Below, piece after piece: positions 8,639 through 17,612 of a DNA stretch of 64,000 bases (the first letter of the stretch is position 1; every line of letters begins with the position of its first letter). The notes beneath the pieces were generated by a model. That model searched no databases, was not told the DNA's origin, and was given only the letters and a program-made list of their open reading frames with translations. Made by a program: the position numbers and the translations under genes. The stretch comes from DASREM01 sp035652095 (GTDB lineage Bacteria; Acidobacteriota; Terriglobia; Terriglobales; Acidobacteriaceae): contig DASREM010000028.1 of assembly GCA_035652095.1 (NCBI GenBank), forward strand, positions 372,001 to 436,000, in the 5' to 3' direction.

Positions 8639-9598
8639 CTAAGCGCTGGTCGCTTTTTCCTCGCGTACCGCCTTCTGGAAGTAGTCCAGCGACATTCTGA
8701 GTCCGGTCTCTAAGTCGATCTTCGGCTCCCATCCCAGCAGGGTTCGGGCCTTGGTGATATCGGGCCGGCGTTGCTTGGGATCGTCCTGTGGAAGGGGTTC
8801 ATAGCGGATCTGGCTTTTCGAACCGGTCACTTTCAGCACCATCTTGGCGCATTCCAGGATGGTGAACTCGGCCGGATTTCCGATGTTGACGGGCAAGTGC
8901 TCTGACGATTTCGAGAGGCGAACGAAGCCGTCGATTTCGTCGCTCACGTAACAGAAACTACGGGTCTGATTACCGTCGCCATAAACCGTCAAGTCCTCGC
9001 CCCGGAAAGCCTGCTTCATGAAATTGGGAACCACCCGTCCATCGTTCAGTTGCATGCGCGGACCGTAAGTATTGAAGATGCGGACGATGCGGGTGTCCAC
9101 CTTGTAATAGCGGTGGTAGGCCATGGTCACGGCTTCGCTGAAGCGCTTGGCTTCATCGTAAACGGAGCGCGGGCCAATCGGATTTACGTGTCCCCAGTAA
9201 GTTTCCTTCTGCGGATGCTCGAGCGGGTCGCCGTAACACTCGGAAGTCGACGAGATGAAATATTTCGCGTTGTATTTTCTCGCGACATCGAGAGCATGGA
9301 ACGTGCCGAGCGAACCCACCTGCAAAGTTTCGATTCCATGGACGGTGTAATCCACCGGACTGGCGGGACTGGCGAGATGAAAGACGTAGTCCACGGGCCC
9401 GCAATCAAAGGGACGATTGATATCGATCTTCTGGAATTCGAAGCGCGAGTCGTTTCGCAGGTGCTCGATGTTGGATTCCCGTCCGGTGAGGAGGTTGTCG
9501 GCCACTACCACCGAATAACCCTCGCCCAGCAGGGCGTCACACAGATGGGAACCCAGGAATCCGGCTCCGCCGGTCACCAGGGCGCGTTGTTGGCTCAT
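8639..9598 (-). CDS. uxs: UDP-glucuronate decarboxylase (UDP-xylose synthase)
   Basis: An extended short-chain dehydrogenase with GGAGFLGSHL (NAD binding), FHLASPASP, the SSTSECYGDP segment and the catalytic Tyr-x3-Lys in SVYDEAKRFSE. These match UDP-glucuronate decarboxylases, which convert UDP-glucuronate to UDP-xylose and CO2. At 319 residues it is full length. The start ATG overlaps the ugd stop (ATGA), and ugd makes its substrate, so the two-gene operon gives a complete UDP-glucose to UDP-xylose route. The product could feed the exopolysaccharide locus at 45-64 kb (inference). A 4-epimerase role is less likely given the ASPASP and SVYDEAK motifs. Confidence 0.9.
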   Translation of the reverse strand: MSQQRALVTGGAGFLGSHLCDALLGEGYSVVVADNLLTGRESNIEHLRNDSRFEFQKIDINRPFDCGPVDYVFHLASPASPVDYTVHGIETLQVGSLGTFHALDVARKYNAKYFISSTSECYGDPLEHPQKETYWGHVNPIGPRSVYDEAKRFSEAVTMAYHRYYKVDTRIVRIFNTYGPRMQLNDGRVVPNFMKQAFRGEDLTVYGDGNQTRSFCYVSDEIDGFVRLSKSSEHLPVNIGNPAEFTILECAKMVLKVTGSKSQIRYEPLPQDDPKQRRPDITKARTLLGWEPKIDLETGLRMSLDYFQKAVREEKATSA

Positions 9599-11010
9599 GA
9601 AGTTTTGGATTTCCTTGAAGGAGTGCCTGCCCCAGTTGCCTGGGATTCCGGCATAGCGGGCAGTCGGCCAACGCTGTAATACGCAAAGCCCTGCGCGGCC
9701 ATCGCCTCAGGATCATACAAGTTGCGGCCATCAATCACAATGGGGTACTTCATCTCCGTGTGCAAACGACCCAGGTCGAGGGCGGCAAATTCATCCCATT
9801 CGGTGAGAATGAGAAGTGCGTCGGCATTCTTCGCGGTGTCATACGGGTTGTTCGCGAATTCCACGCCGGCGTTCAGGATCGTGCGTGCGCTCTGTGCCGC
9901 CGCCGGATCATAGGCGGTAATCTGGCAGCCTTCCTGGAGAAGGGCATTCACCAGCAGGATGGCGGGAGATTCCCGAATGTCGTCGGTCCCGCCCTTGAAA
10001 GCGAGGCCGAGTACTCCCAGCTTCTTGCCGCGCAGCGTCCACAACGCGCTACGTACTTTGCGAAGGAAACGTTGCCGTTGTTCCTCGTTGATGCGAATGA
10101 CTTCGTCGAGCAGGTGGAAGTCGTAGCCGCACTCGCGGGCCACGGCGCGAAACGCCATCAGGTCCTTGGGAAAGCACGACCCGCCATAGCCAATCCCGGG
10201 ATTCAGAAACCTTGGGCCGATGCGGCTATCGGTTCCGATGCCGGTGCACACCTGCTTTACGTCCGCTCCTACCGCCTCACAGATGGAGGCCACCGCGTTG
10301 ATAAAAGAAATCTTCATGGCGAGGAACGCATTCGAGGCATGCTTGATCAGTTCTGCACTCTTCGCGGTAGTGATGATCAGCGGTGGCGGAACCGAGGCGC
10401 GATCGGGACGCGGAATGGCGTCGCTGCGGCGGTAGTAGCTGCCATCGACCAGCGGGGAATAAATTTCGCGCAGAACGCTCGCCGCACGCTCGGAGTCCGC
10501 GCCCACGACGATCCGGTCGGGATAGAGGAAATCGGTGACGCCGGTGCCTTCCCGGAGGAATTCGGGATTGGAAACTACGTCGAAACTGTCAGGAGAGGCG
10601 CCATTGCGCAAGACGATTTTGCGAATCCAATCGCTGGTGTAAACCGGTACCGTGCTCTTCTCGACAATCACCTTGTAACCATCGAGAGCGCCCGAGATCT
10701 CGCGGGCGACAGATTCCACGTAGGACAAATCGGCTTCGCCTTGCCCGGTGGGCGGTGTTCCTACGGCAATGAAAATAGTGGAGGCGTCGAGGGCCGCCTG
10801 CTCCAGATTTTCCGTGAACTGAAGCTTGTTGCCGCCATAGCGGGCGAGCAACTCTGGCAAGAAGTTTTCATGAATGGGAACGCGCCCTGACTTGAGGGCT
10901 GCGATCTTCCGCTGGTCGTTATCCACCAGGACGACGTCATGTCCTAAGTCGGCGAAGCAGGCTCCGGCCACCAGTCCGACGTAACCTGACCCCACAATGG
11001 CGACACGCAT
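9595..11010 (-). CDS. ugd: UDP-glucose 6-dehydrogenase
   Basis: MRVAIVGSGYVGLVAGACFA is the NAD-binding Rossmann start of UDP-glucose dehydrogenases. GYGGSCFPKDL supplies the catalytic Cys (about residue 279), and LGLAFKGGTDDIRESPA is the C-terminal family signature. The enzyme oxidises UDP-glucose twice to UDP-glucuronate. The frame opens at 11148, but the ATG at 11010 has GGGAGAG directly upstream and matches family N-termini, giving 471 residues. It is translationally coupled to uxs. Confidence 0.93.
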   Translation of the reverse strand: MRVAIVGSGYVGLVAGACFADLGHDVVLVDNDQRKIAALKSGRVPIHENFLPELLARYGGNKLQFTENLEQAALDASTIFIAVGTPPTGQGEADLSYVESVAREISGALDGYKVIVEKSTVPVYTSDWIRKIVLRNGASPDSFDVVSNPEFLREGTGVTDFLYPDRIVVGADSERAASVLREIYSPLVDGSYYRRSDAIPRPDRASVPPPLIITTAKSAELIKHASNAFLAMKISFINAVASICEAVGADVKQVCTGIGTDSRIGPRFLNPGIGYGGSCFPKDLMAFRAVARECGYDFHLLDEVIRINEEQRQRFLRKVRSALWTLRGKKLGVLGLAFKGGTDDIRESPAILLVNALLQEGCQITAYDPAAAQSARTILNAGVEFANNPYDTAKNADALLILTEWDEFAALDLGRLHTEMKYPIVIDGRNLYDPEAMAAQGFAYYSVGRLPAMPESQATGAGTPSRKSKTS

Positions 11011-11221
11011 AAGCTCTCCCTGAGATGCATAGGCTGGCCTAAGGGAAGTTCTACTGTAGCAGTTTTCGTTTCGCGAAAAAGTATCGGCTGAACAAGGGTT
11101 GTGAATCCCGAACGGGACAACCACGCCCACCCCGTGTTCGTACATCACGATTTGTGGTGAGCGTTATCACGGACTGGTGAGACAAACGGGGCCAACATGG
11201 TCGCATTGGTGGAGGTAGGTC

Positions 11222-11368
11222 ATGCCGATTCTGATCATGGCGCTGATCGCGCTCGGAGTATTTGGAGTGATCGGGGTTCTGCTCTTCACGGCATCGTTGC
11301 TCGAGGTGCGGACGGAGAATAAGCACCGGCGCGAGCACGTGATACCAGGCGGCGGATGTCGGCCGTAA
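11222..11368 (+). CDS. 48-residue single-pass membrane protein
   Basis: A short frame beginning MPILIMALIALGVFGVIGVL has a single strongly hydrophobic helix (about residues 2-27) and then a charged tail (EVRTENKHRREH). A textbook ribosome-binding site, GGAGG, ends 6 bases before the ATG, which is the main reason to believe it. It lies alone between the divergent ugd gene and the convergent MFS gene. No family is recognised. Upstream at 11069-11078 is a perfect TTTCGCGAAA palindrome, and near 11150 an imperfect dyad, either of which could regulate this gene or ugd. Confidence 0.6.
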   Translation: MPILIMALIALGVFGVIGVLLFTASLLEVRTENKHRREHVIPGGGCRP

Positions 11369-11418
11369 AATCCTGACTGAAACCTTCGCCGCAGGCTGGC
11401 AGCAGAACGGACCGCAAA

Positions 11419-12642
11419 TCAAGTTCCGCCGACGAAGCTTTTGCCTTTTTTCTCCGAGCCGAGCGCGATCACGATCATGAGCAACAGGATGTTGGAAATT
11501 TCAAAGCCTGCCAGCGCCCAGCTATAGCCGAACTTTCCGCGCAAGGTGTATTCGATTTTATTAACGCCCGCGGCCAGCAGGATGCCCATCTGGTAGGCGA
11601 AGCCCGGCACCAGCCCGCGTGTGCGATCGGGAGAAAGCTCATTCAGGTGGGCCGGGATGATGCCCCACGCGCCCTGTACGCCGGCCTGCATCAGAAATGC
11701 CCCAACGGCGAGGACCGCGAGCGAACCTCCAAAGGCCCATGCAGGGATAACCAGAAGAGAAAGCACCAGGGACGCGATCATGCTGCGGCGCCGTCCCAGG
11801 CGTTCTGAGAGATGTCCGAAGACAATCGCTCCCATCACGGCGCCGACGTTGTAGAGGATCGCGATGTAGGCGACGAACGACGGATTGATTGCCTTGGCGG
11901 ACTTGAGGAAATCCGGGTAGAGATCCTGCGTGCCATGCGAAAGGAACATCATCAAGGTCATCAGAAGCACGAGATACAGGAACAGCTTCCAATGCTCCCC
12001 GGCGCTGCCGATGATCTCCTTGACGGTCGGCGCGCGATGCTGAGTCCATGCCTCCGGCTCGCGCACCTTGGAGCGGATGTAGAGTGCGAGCAGGGCAGGA
12101 GCGCCGCCAACCCAGAACATCGCTCTCCAGCCCCAGAAGGGAAGTACGAAGCGTGCGGCGACGGCAGCCAGCAGGTACCCGACGGAATAGCCGCTCTGGA
12201 TAATGCCGGAGAGAATCCCGCGCCATTTTTGGGGAGCACTTTCCATGGCCAGTGAGGCGCCAACCCCCCACTCCCCGCCCATGCCAATCCCGTAGATGGT
12301 CCTGAGAAACAGGAACACGGCGTAATTCGGGGCGAAGCCGCAGAAGAGTTCGACGATGGAGAAGAAAACAACGTTGGCCATCAGGGGGCGGCGGCGGCCG
12401 TAGCGGTCCGCCAGGATTCCAAAAAGAACCGCGCCCACCGGCCGCATAGCAAGGGTGTAGGTGATGGAGTCAACGATCTTGCTCTTGTCCACATGAAACT
12501 GGGCGGCGAGCGCATCCATCAGAAACACCAGAACGAAGAAGTCGAACGCGTCCAGCGTCCATCCCAGGAAGCTGGCCGTGACGGCATGCCATTGATCGGA
12601 GCGCGAGAGGGGAGCGCTTTTGTAAGGTGGGCCCAAAGTCAT
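11419..12642 (-). CDS. MFS transporter, sialate/lactate (SHS)-like
   Basis: A 407-residue, twelve-helix major facilitator. The first helix motif GWTLDAFDFFVLVF, the loop 2-3 signature GILADRYGRRRPLM and its repeat GHLSERLGRRRSM, and GMGGEWGVGASLAMES resemble the SHS family of lactate/sialic acid:proton symporters and related carboxylate carriers. The substrate cannot be fixed from sequence. It is transcribed alone on the minus strand, convergent with the 48-residue gene and divergent from the cytochrome c peroxidase gene. Confidence 0.8.
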   Translation of the reverse strand: MTLGPPYKSAPLSRSDQWHAVTASFLGWTLDAFDFFVLVFLMDALAAQFHVDKSKIVDSITYTLAMRPVGAVLFGILADRYGRRRPLMANVVFFSIVELFCGFAPNYAVFLFLRTIYGIGMGGEWGVGASLAMESAPQKWRGILSGIIQSGYSVGYLLAAVAARFVLPFWGWRAMFWVGGAPALLALYIRSKVREPEAWTQHRAPTVKEIIGSAGEHWKLFLYLVLLMTLMMFLSHGTQDLYPDFLKSAKAINPSFVAYIAILYNVGAVMGAIVFGHLSERLGRRRSMIASLVLSLLVIPAWAFGGSLAVLAVGAFLMQAGVQGAWGIIPAHLNELSPDRTRGLVPGFAYQMGILLAAGVNKIEYTLRGKFGYSWALAGFEISNILLLMIVIALGSEKKGKSFVGGT

Positions 12643-12825
12643 AGATAGAGATCGGGAGCGCGTGCAATGGCGGCCCGGTGCGTCATGAAAACATGATCGG
12701 CAATGGATAGCAAGCGCAGGGCCCGCTAGTCACTCCCGAGGGTGAGGGAAGTCACGGATGTTCTCGGCAAAAAAGGAAAGACTTGAATTTCACACTGCCG
12801 CCGAAGCTTGCTCTGGGAGGAATCC

Positions 12826-13938
12826 ATGGACTCGCGAAGAATTCTTTCAGTCTTGTTTCTGGGCCTTGCAACCATTGCCGCGCTTGTGCTTTACCGCGCA
12901 AACAACAGTGGGGATTCCACGGTTGCGGCCGCCAGCCAGGTCCGGCCAATCGGCGCGCCGGTTGAGATCAAGGCGCCGCTCGGCTTGCCGCCGGTTCCTT
13001 TTCCGTCCGACAATCCGCCCACGGCAGAGACCATTGCGCTGGGACGTCGCCTGTACTACGACCCGATCCTGTCTTCGGACAAGTCGGTGTCCTGCGCGAC
13101 CTGCCATAGTCCCGAATACGGCTTTGCCGATCCCAAGCCCGTCTCTGTCGGCGTGGGAGGAAAGACCGGGGCGAGGAATTCCCCGACCGTCTTGAACTCT
13201 GCGTACTTCAAAGTGCAATTCTGGGATGGCCGGGCCCCAGATCTGGAGCACCAGGCTGAAGGACCTGTCGCGAACCCGGTAGAAATGGCGAACACGCTGG
13301 CGGTGGTGGAGCAGCGACTGAACGCCGATCCCAGCTATGTAGCGCAATTCGAAAAAGCCTGGGGTCCGGGACCGATCACGTACGAGAAAGTCGAAAAGAG
13401 CATCGCATCCTTCGAGCGCACCGTAATCTGCGGGAACTCGCCCTTTGACAAGTGGAAGTACGGTCATGACGAGAAGGCGCTCAGCGCTTCGGCGAAACGA
13501 GGATTCAAGGTGTTTTCTTCGAAGGACAAGGGCAATTGCACGGCGTGTCACCTGATTGGCGAGAAAGATGCCCTGTTCACCGACAACAAGTTTCATGACA
13601 TCGGAGTTGGAGTCGATTTCGGAAAGATCAACGATCCCGGCTTGTTCGCGGTGACGCAACGGGAGTCGGACCGGGGCCTGTTCAAGACTCCGTCGCTGCG
13701 CAACATAGCGCAGACCGCGCCCTATATGCACGACGGAACTTTGGCTGACCTGAAACAGGCCATGGACTTCTACATCGGCGCGGGGAATTCCAACCCGAAC
13801 CTGGACAAGGAGATTCACACGTTGGATTTCCTGACCGGCCAGGAGAGGGCCGATTTGCTGGCGTTCCTGAATTCGTTGACTGGAGAAATGCCCCCGAATG
13901 TGGGGCCGCCTGAGAAGAAACGAGGGAGCGCTAAATAG
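12826..13938 (+). CDS. Di-heme cytochrome c peroxidase (CcpA/MauG superfamily)
   Basis: A periplasmic protein with an N-terminal signal or anchor helix (residues 5-24) and two heme c sites, CATCH at residues 90-94 and CTACH at 238-242. Family segments GRRLYYDP, SPTVLNSAY and APYMHDGTLADL are present; the last carries the Met that is often the distal ligand of the electron-transfer heme. Members reduce hydrogen peroxide using electrons from small cytochromes. The ATG at 12826 is preceded by GGGAGGA, while the longer frame from 12808 starts at TTG with nothing upstream. At 370 residues it is the normal length. It stands alone. Confidence 0.9.
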   Translation: MDSRRILSVLFLGLATIAALVLYRANNSGDSTVAAASQVRPIGAPVEIKAPLGLPPVPFPSDNPPTAETIALGRRLYYDPILSSDKSVSCATCHSPEYGFADPKPVSVGVGGKTGARNSPTVLNSAYFKVQFWDGRAPDLEHQAEGPVANPVEMANTLAVVEQRLNADPSYVAQFEKAWGPGPITYEKVEKSIASFERTVICGNSPFDKWKYGHDEKALSASAKRGFKVFSSKDKGNCTACHLIGEKDALFTDNKFHDIGVGVDFGKINDPGLFAVTQRESDRGLFKTPSLRNIAQTAPYMHDGTLADLKQAMDFYIGAGNSNPNLDKEIHTLDFLTGQERADLLAFLNSLTGEMPPNVGPPEKKRGSAK

Positions 13939-14067
13939 CGCGGAGAGCTACCAATCCTGGTTGGCGACTCGTAGAACCGGCGGCAATAGAAGTTGACAAG
14001 AAAGCCAAATTCGGAGGAAACTCCGATTTAAACGGGCACTAAACTCTTCGTCGCCCGAGCGACCAGT

Positions 14068-15435
14068 ATGGCTCACCAACCGGCGATACGGCCCGATGTT
14101 CCCCCAGACGATCCCGCGGATGAGGCACGGGTTGATCCGCAATTTGGGGAACTGGACTTGGAACAGGAAGATCCCAGCCTGGTGCTGGCCGAACTAGCGC
14201 GCAGCCTTGCGCTGAAGGGTGGAGGAAATGCATCCGCTGACCTCGCCTTGGACCTGGTGCTGAACGAGATTGTTCAGCAGGCCTGCCTTGCCACTACCGC
14301 CTCTGGAGCGGCCGTGGCCCTCATTCGCGACGCGGAACTGACGGTTCGCGCCACCACTGGCATTAACGCGCCAGAGTTAGGGGTCCGGTTGTCCATGGAG
14401 GCAGGACTCTCCGGAGCATGCCTGCGGACCGGAGAGGTGCAGCTTTGTGATGACAGTCAGTTGGATGCACGGGTGGACGCGCTAACCTGCGCCGAATTGG
14501 ACATCCATTCAATCCTGGCGGTGCCCATCGCAGATGCCAATGGAGTGCTGGGCATTCTGGAAATCTTCTCCAATCGCTCCCATGCGTTTGGCGATCGCGA
14601 TGAACAGACGTTGAGAGCGTTGGCACGCCGCATCGTGAACACAATTCAGACACCGGCCCACACTGAGAGAAATGCCGCTAAGGAGCCTGAAGTTGAAAAG
14701 GTGTTCGTACAGGCTGAGGGCCAGGCAAAAAACACCGAGCGGACCACGGCAAGATCCTCAAAGCCGCGGAGAAGCCGGGGGCAGGACTATTCCACCCTGC
14801 TGCTCACAATCTCCATCATCGCGGCAGCGTTGCTCCTGGGATGGATGAGCGGGCGGTCGGCCTGGCAAACGCCAGAGCGGGGAACAAGCGAAGCAGTGGC
14901 ACCTCGCGGCCCTGCCTCAGGGGTAACGGTGCAGGGGGTTCCAGCCGAACCAGTTCTCGCCGAGCCCCCTCCGGTGCGAGATGCAAAGCCTCCATCGAGA
15001 AAAAACGTTACGCCGGCAGCCCGTGAACCCATTCCCGCGCCGGGTCTGGTGGTCTATGACAAGGGAAAGATAATCTTCCAGTCTGCGGCGCAGCGGGCGC
15101 CGGAAGCAGTAGAAAATTCAGCAACGCCGACCATTTCCTCTGCCATCGCTGGCGGGCTATTGCTCTCAAAAGTGGCGCCTGAATATCCGGAACAGGCCAA
15201 GGAGCGTCAGATTGAGGGACCGGTCCATCTAGCGATCACGGTTGGACCAGACGGCTTAGTTCGAGATGCGGCGATAGCAAGCGGGAATAGTCTGTTGGCC
15301 AATGCGGCAGTCACAGCGGTACGGCAGTGGCGCTTCCGCCCCTATGCACCCGCGGGAAAGGCGACTGCGTTTCGAACCAGCGTGACAGTGAAGTTCAGTC
15401 TTTCTGGAACGGACCACGAGATCAAGACTCAGTAG
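14068..15435 (+). CDS. GAF domain - membrane helix - TonB C-terminal domain fusion
   Basis: Residues about 50-200 are a GAF domain (ASGAAVALIRDAELTVRATT, then SILAVPIADANGVLGILEIF). A single membrane helix follows at about 240-260 (TLLLTISIIAAALLLGWMSG). After it come a Pro/Ala-rich linker and a TonB_C domain at about 363-450 (VAPEYPEQAKER, AVTAVRQWRFRPY). The order places GAF in the cytoplasm and the TonB-like domain in the periplasm. TonB C-domains contact outer-membrane receptors; in acidobacteria such domains also occur without an obvious ExbBD partner, and none is here. The 3' end overlaps the convergent LuxR gene by 14 bases. The function is unknown; sensing a small ligand and passing it across the envelope is speculation. 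Confidence 0.8.
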   Translation: MAHQPAIRPDVPPDDPADEARVDPQFGELDLEQEDPSLVLAELARSLALKGGGNASADLALDLVLNEIVQQACLATTASGAAVALIRDAELTVRATTGINAPELGVRLSMEAGLSGACLRTGEVQLCDDSQLDARVDALTCAELDIHSILAVPIADANGVLGILEIFSNRSHAFGDRDEQTLRALARRIVNTIQTPAHTERNAAKEPEVEKVFVQAEGQAKNTERTTARSSKPRRSRGQDYSTLLLTISIIAAALLLGWMSGRSAWQTPERGTSEAVAPRGPASGVTVQGVPAEPVLAEPPPVRDAKPPSRKNVTPAAREPIPAPGLVVYDKGKIIFQSAAQRAPEAVENSATPTISSAIAGGLLLSKVAPEYPEQAKERQIEGPVHLAITVGPDGLVRDAAIASGNSLLANAAVTAVRQWRFRPYAPAGKATAFRTSVTVKFSLSGTDHEIKTQ

Positions 15436-16135
15436 GGCGGCGTACGGCTTGCAGTTGCCTGCGATTGGGTCCCCGGTTCAAAGCATAGAGCGCGAGTTCC
15501 ACCCTGGTTCCAACTCCCAGCTTTTCGAAAACCCGGAATAGATAGTTCTTGATCGTGTGCTCGCTAAGAGACAGGCGCTCGGAAATCTGCCGGTTGCTTA
15601 AACCTTCGGCGACCAGACGTGCGATCTCCTCCTCGCGCTTGCTCAGTGGCCGAGATCCGGCGGGCATTTTGGGTTCGGCGGCGGTGCCCTCCGCCAAGGC
15701 ATCGAGCACATAGTGCAACTCGACGGAACTGGCCCAGACTTGCCCTTCGTGTACGCAAGCGATGCACTTGCAGAGGGTTTGAAAGGAATCGGAACGGCAG
15801 AAGATCCCGCGCGCTCCGGCCCGAAATGCCTCAACTACGAGAGTGCGCTCCGGGGTGTCAACCAGCACCACAATGTTGAGATGGGGGTTGCGGCTCTGGA
15901 TATCGCGGATCAGCGCCAAGCCGCCCACCGGTTGCTCGGGAAAATTCGTGCTGATGAGCAAGACCTGATAGAGATTTTTCTCGAGCGCTTTATAAATATC
16001 TTTCGCGCTGACGGCGGGATCGGCGTGGTAGTTTCTACTGCGTTCAAGCGCATCCGCGAGCAGGTGACAGCTCATGGCCAGCGCGTCGGCTACGAGGACG
16101 CGGACCTTAGGATCGGGATTTGCAAGAGAGGCCAA
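15422..16135 (-). CDS. NarL/FixJ-type regulator with degenerate receiver (first of a paralogous pair)
   Basis: A receiver-like domain (residues 10-130) joined to a LuxR-type helix-turn-helix (LSKREEEIARLVAEGLSNRQ, then LSEHTIKNYLFRVFEKLGV). In the receiver, the segment aligned with the phospho-acceptor reads LLISTNFP, so Ser62 stands where Asp is expected and ordinary phosphorylation is unlikely. It is closely similar to the regulator at 18406-19176. The annotated start is TTG at 16135; no better start or clear ribosome-binding site was found, so the N-terminus is uncertain. It overlaps the GAF-TonB gene end-to-end. Confidence 0.85.
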   Translation of the reverse strand: MASLANPDPKVRVLVADALAMSCHLLADALERSRNYHADPAVSAKDIYKALEKNLYQVLLISTNFPEQPVGGLALIRDIQSRNPHLNIVVLVDTPERTLVVEAFRAGARGIFCRSDSFQTLCKCIACVHEGQVWASSVELHYVLDALAEGTAAEPKMPAGSRPLSKREEEIARLVAEGLSNRQISERLSLSEHTIKNYLFRVFEKLGVGTRVELALYALNRGPNRRQLQAVRRPTES

Positions 16136-16522
16136 AGATCAATAGACCCACAGGTGACGAGCGCGGGAATTGTACGAGGAATGGCTGAGGATACACAAGG
16201 AGTCCTCATGCTCTTGGTCCAATGACGTGAAATAGTTTGTGCTGGCAGCAAGGATTTGCGCTGTCGTAGAATCCAGAAGTAGCATAACTGCAATCCTCGT
16301 GGAGACTTTGGTATGCAACACTTTCATCCACTTGTGAACACCGGGGCCATGGGGCAGATTGTGCTTTGGGCTTAGTGATCGGGCGTTTGGATCTTAAGAC
16401 ACTCCCTCGTGAACCTCTATTCTTCCTGTGTTACCGGGGTAACCGATCTCTTCGAACCGTGTGAGAGGCATCGCTAAGTCGGACCTGACAAAGAACATGC
16501 CAACGGTCGCGGGAAACAATCC
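16136..16522. promoter_or_regulatory. Divergent intergenic region with a GTTACC/GGTAAC dyad
   Basis: This 387-base gap separates the minus-strand pseudo-receiver regulator from the plus-strand AAA ATPase, so it should hold both promoters. The clearest element is GTTACCGGGGTAAC at 16430-16443, two perfect 6-base arms around GG, about 80 bases before the ATPase gene, a reasonable operator position. A 62-codon minus-strand frame at 16139-16327 lacks a ribosome-binding site and family features and was not accepted. Confidence 0.3.
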
Positions 16523-17578
16523 ATGTTTCTGAAGTATTTCGGTTTCAGGGAGCAGCCATTTGGTGTCACCCCCGATCCTCGTTTTCTATACTTGTCCGCG
16601 GCGCATCGCGAGGCTCTGGCATCGCTATACTACGGGATCGAGGCCAGTCGCGGGTTCCTGGGCCTCATTGCCAAGCCCGGGATGGGGAAGACCACCATCC
16701 TTTTTCACCTGCTGGAAAAATTTCGCAGCAGCGCGCGGACCGCTTTCATTTTTCAGACGCAATGCACTTCGCGGGAGTTCATGCGCTTCCTGCTGTCCGA
16801 ACTTGGATACGAGGGAGACACACAGGACTTTGTGCGTATGCACGAAGAGTTCAACAAGCGCCTTATGCAGGAGGCGCGGGCGGGAAACCGTTTTATTGTG
16901 GTGATTGATGAGGCCCAGAACCTGGAGCCTGCAGTGCTCGAGACGGTGCGCCTGCTGTCCGATTTCGAAACGCCGCGGGCCAAGCTGCTCCAGATTATCC
17001 TTGCGGGGCAGCCGGAACTCGCCGACAAATTGGCCAGCCCATCGCTCTCACAACTGCGACAGCGGGTATCTATCGTGAACCGGCTCGAACCGCTGCCCTC
17101 GTGGGAGATCAAGGAATACATCGAGCATCGGCTCAAAGTGGCGGGTTACGAGGGTGGAACCCTGTTCGCCCCGGAAGCGCTCGATACCATCGCTACATTC
17201 ACCGAAGGAATTCCGCGTAACGTGAATAATTTCTGCTTCAACGCGCTGTCATTGGCATGTGCTCTGAAGCAGAAGATCGTTGACCGCGCCGTGGTGCAAG
17301 AGGTCATCTCCGACCTGGACATTTCCAAGTTGGTGTCGGAAGTGCCTCCTGCGCCGCTCGAAGTTCCCAGCGTCATTCCCGAGCCGCCCGCGGTTCCCAG
17401 GGCGCTGGCGCCGGTATTGCCGAAACCCGGGCCGGTTCCGGTTCGGAGGACAGAGGCCCTCACTCCGGCGGAGGCCAAGTCTTACATGCAGGAAGTTGCG
17501 TTGAAACTAAAGAATTGGCAGGGGAGCCACAACCAGTCACAATCGAAGACCGGATCGAAACCTTCAAATTCGGATTGA
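16523..17578 (+). CDS. ExeA/XrtA-associated type AAA ATPase of an exopolysaccharide system
   Basis: MFLKYFGFREQPFGVTPDPR is the hallmark start of ATPases found in exosortase (PEP-CTERM) and EPS loci and in the ExeA/GspA family. Walker A is KPGMGKTT (residues 51-58), Walker B is VVIDEAQ (about 126-132), and an arginine-rich AAA lid follows. The last 70 residues are a Pro-rich tail. These ATPases usually sit next to chain-length and tyrosine-kinase genes and are thought to power polysaccharide export. Here the next gene is a CpsD-like protein 34 bases downstream. No exosortase gene occurs in the window. Confidence 0.85.
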   Translation: MFLKYFGFREQPFGVTPDPRFLYLSAAHREALASLYYGIEASRGFLGLIAKPGMGKTTILFHLLEKFRSSARTAFIFQTQCTSREFMRFLLSELGYEGDTQDFVRMHEEFNKRLMQEARAGNRFIVVIDEAQNLEPAVLETVRLLSDFETPRAKLLQIILAGQPELADKLASPSLSQLRQRVSIVNRLEPLPSWEIKEYIEHRLKVAGYEGGTLFAPEALDTIATFTEGIPRNVNNFCFNALSLACALKQKIVDRAVVQEVISDLDISKLVSEVPPAPLEVPSVIPEPPAVPRALAPVLPKPGPVPVRRTEALTPAEAKSYMQEVALKLKNWQGSHNQSQSKTGSKPSNSD

Positions 17579-17612
17579 AGATCTGATTCGCAGACGGAAG
17601 TAAAGGACCGCG

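Noticed and set aside
16139..16327. A 62-codon minus-strand frame upstream of the first pseudo-receiver regulator
   Set aside because: No ribosome-binding site and no recognisable features; likely chance in the promoter region.
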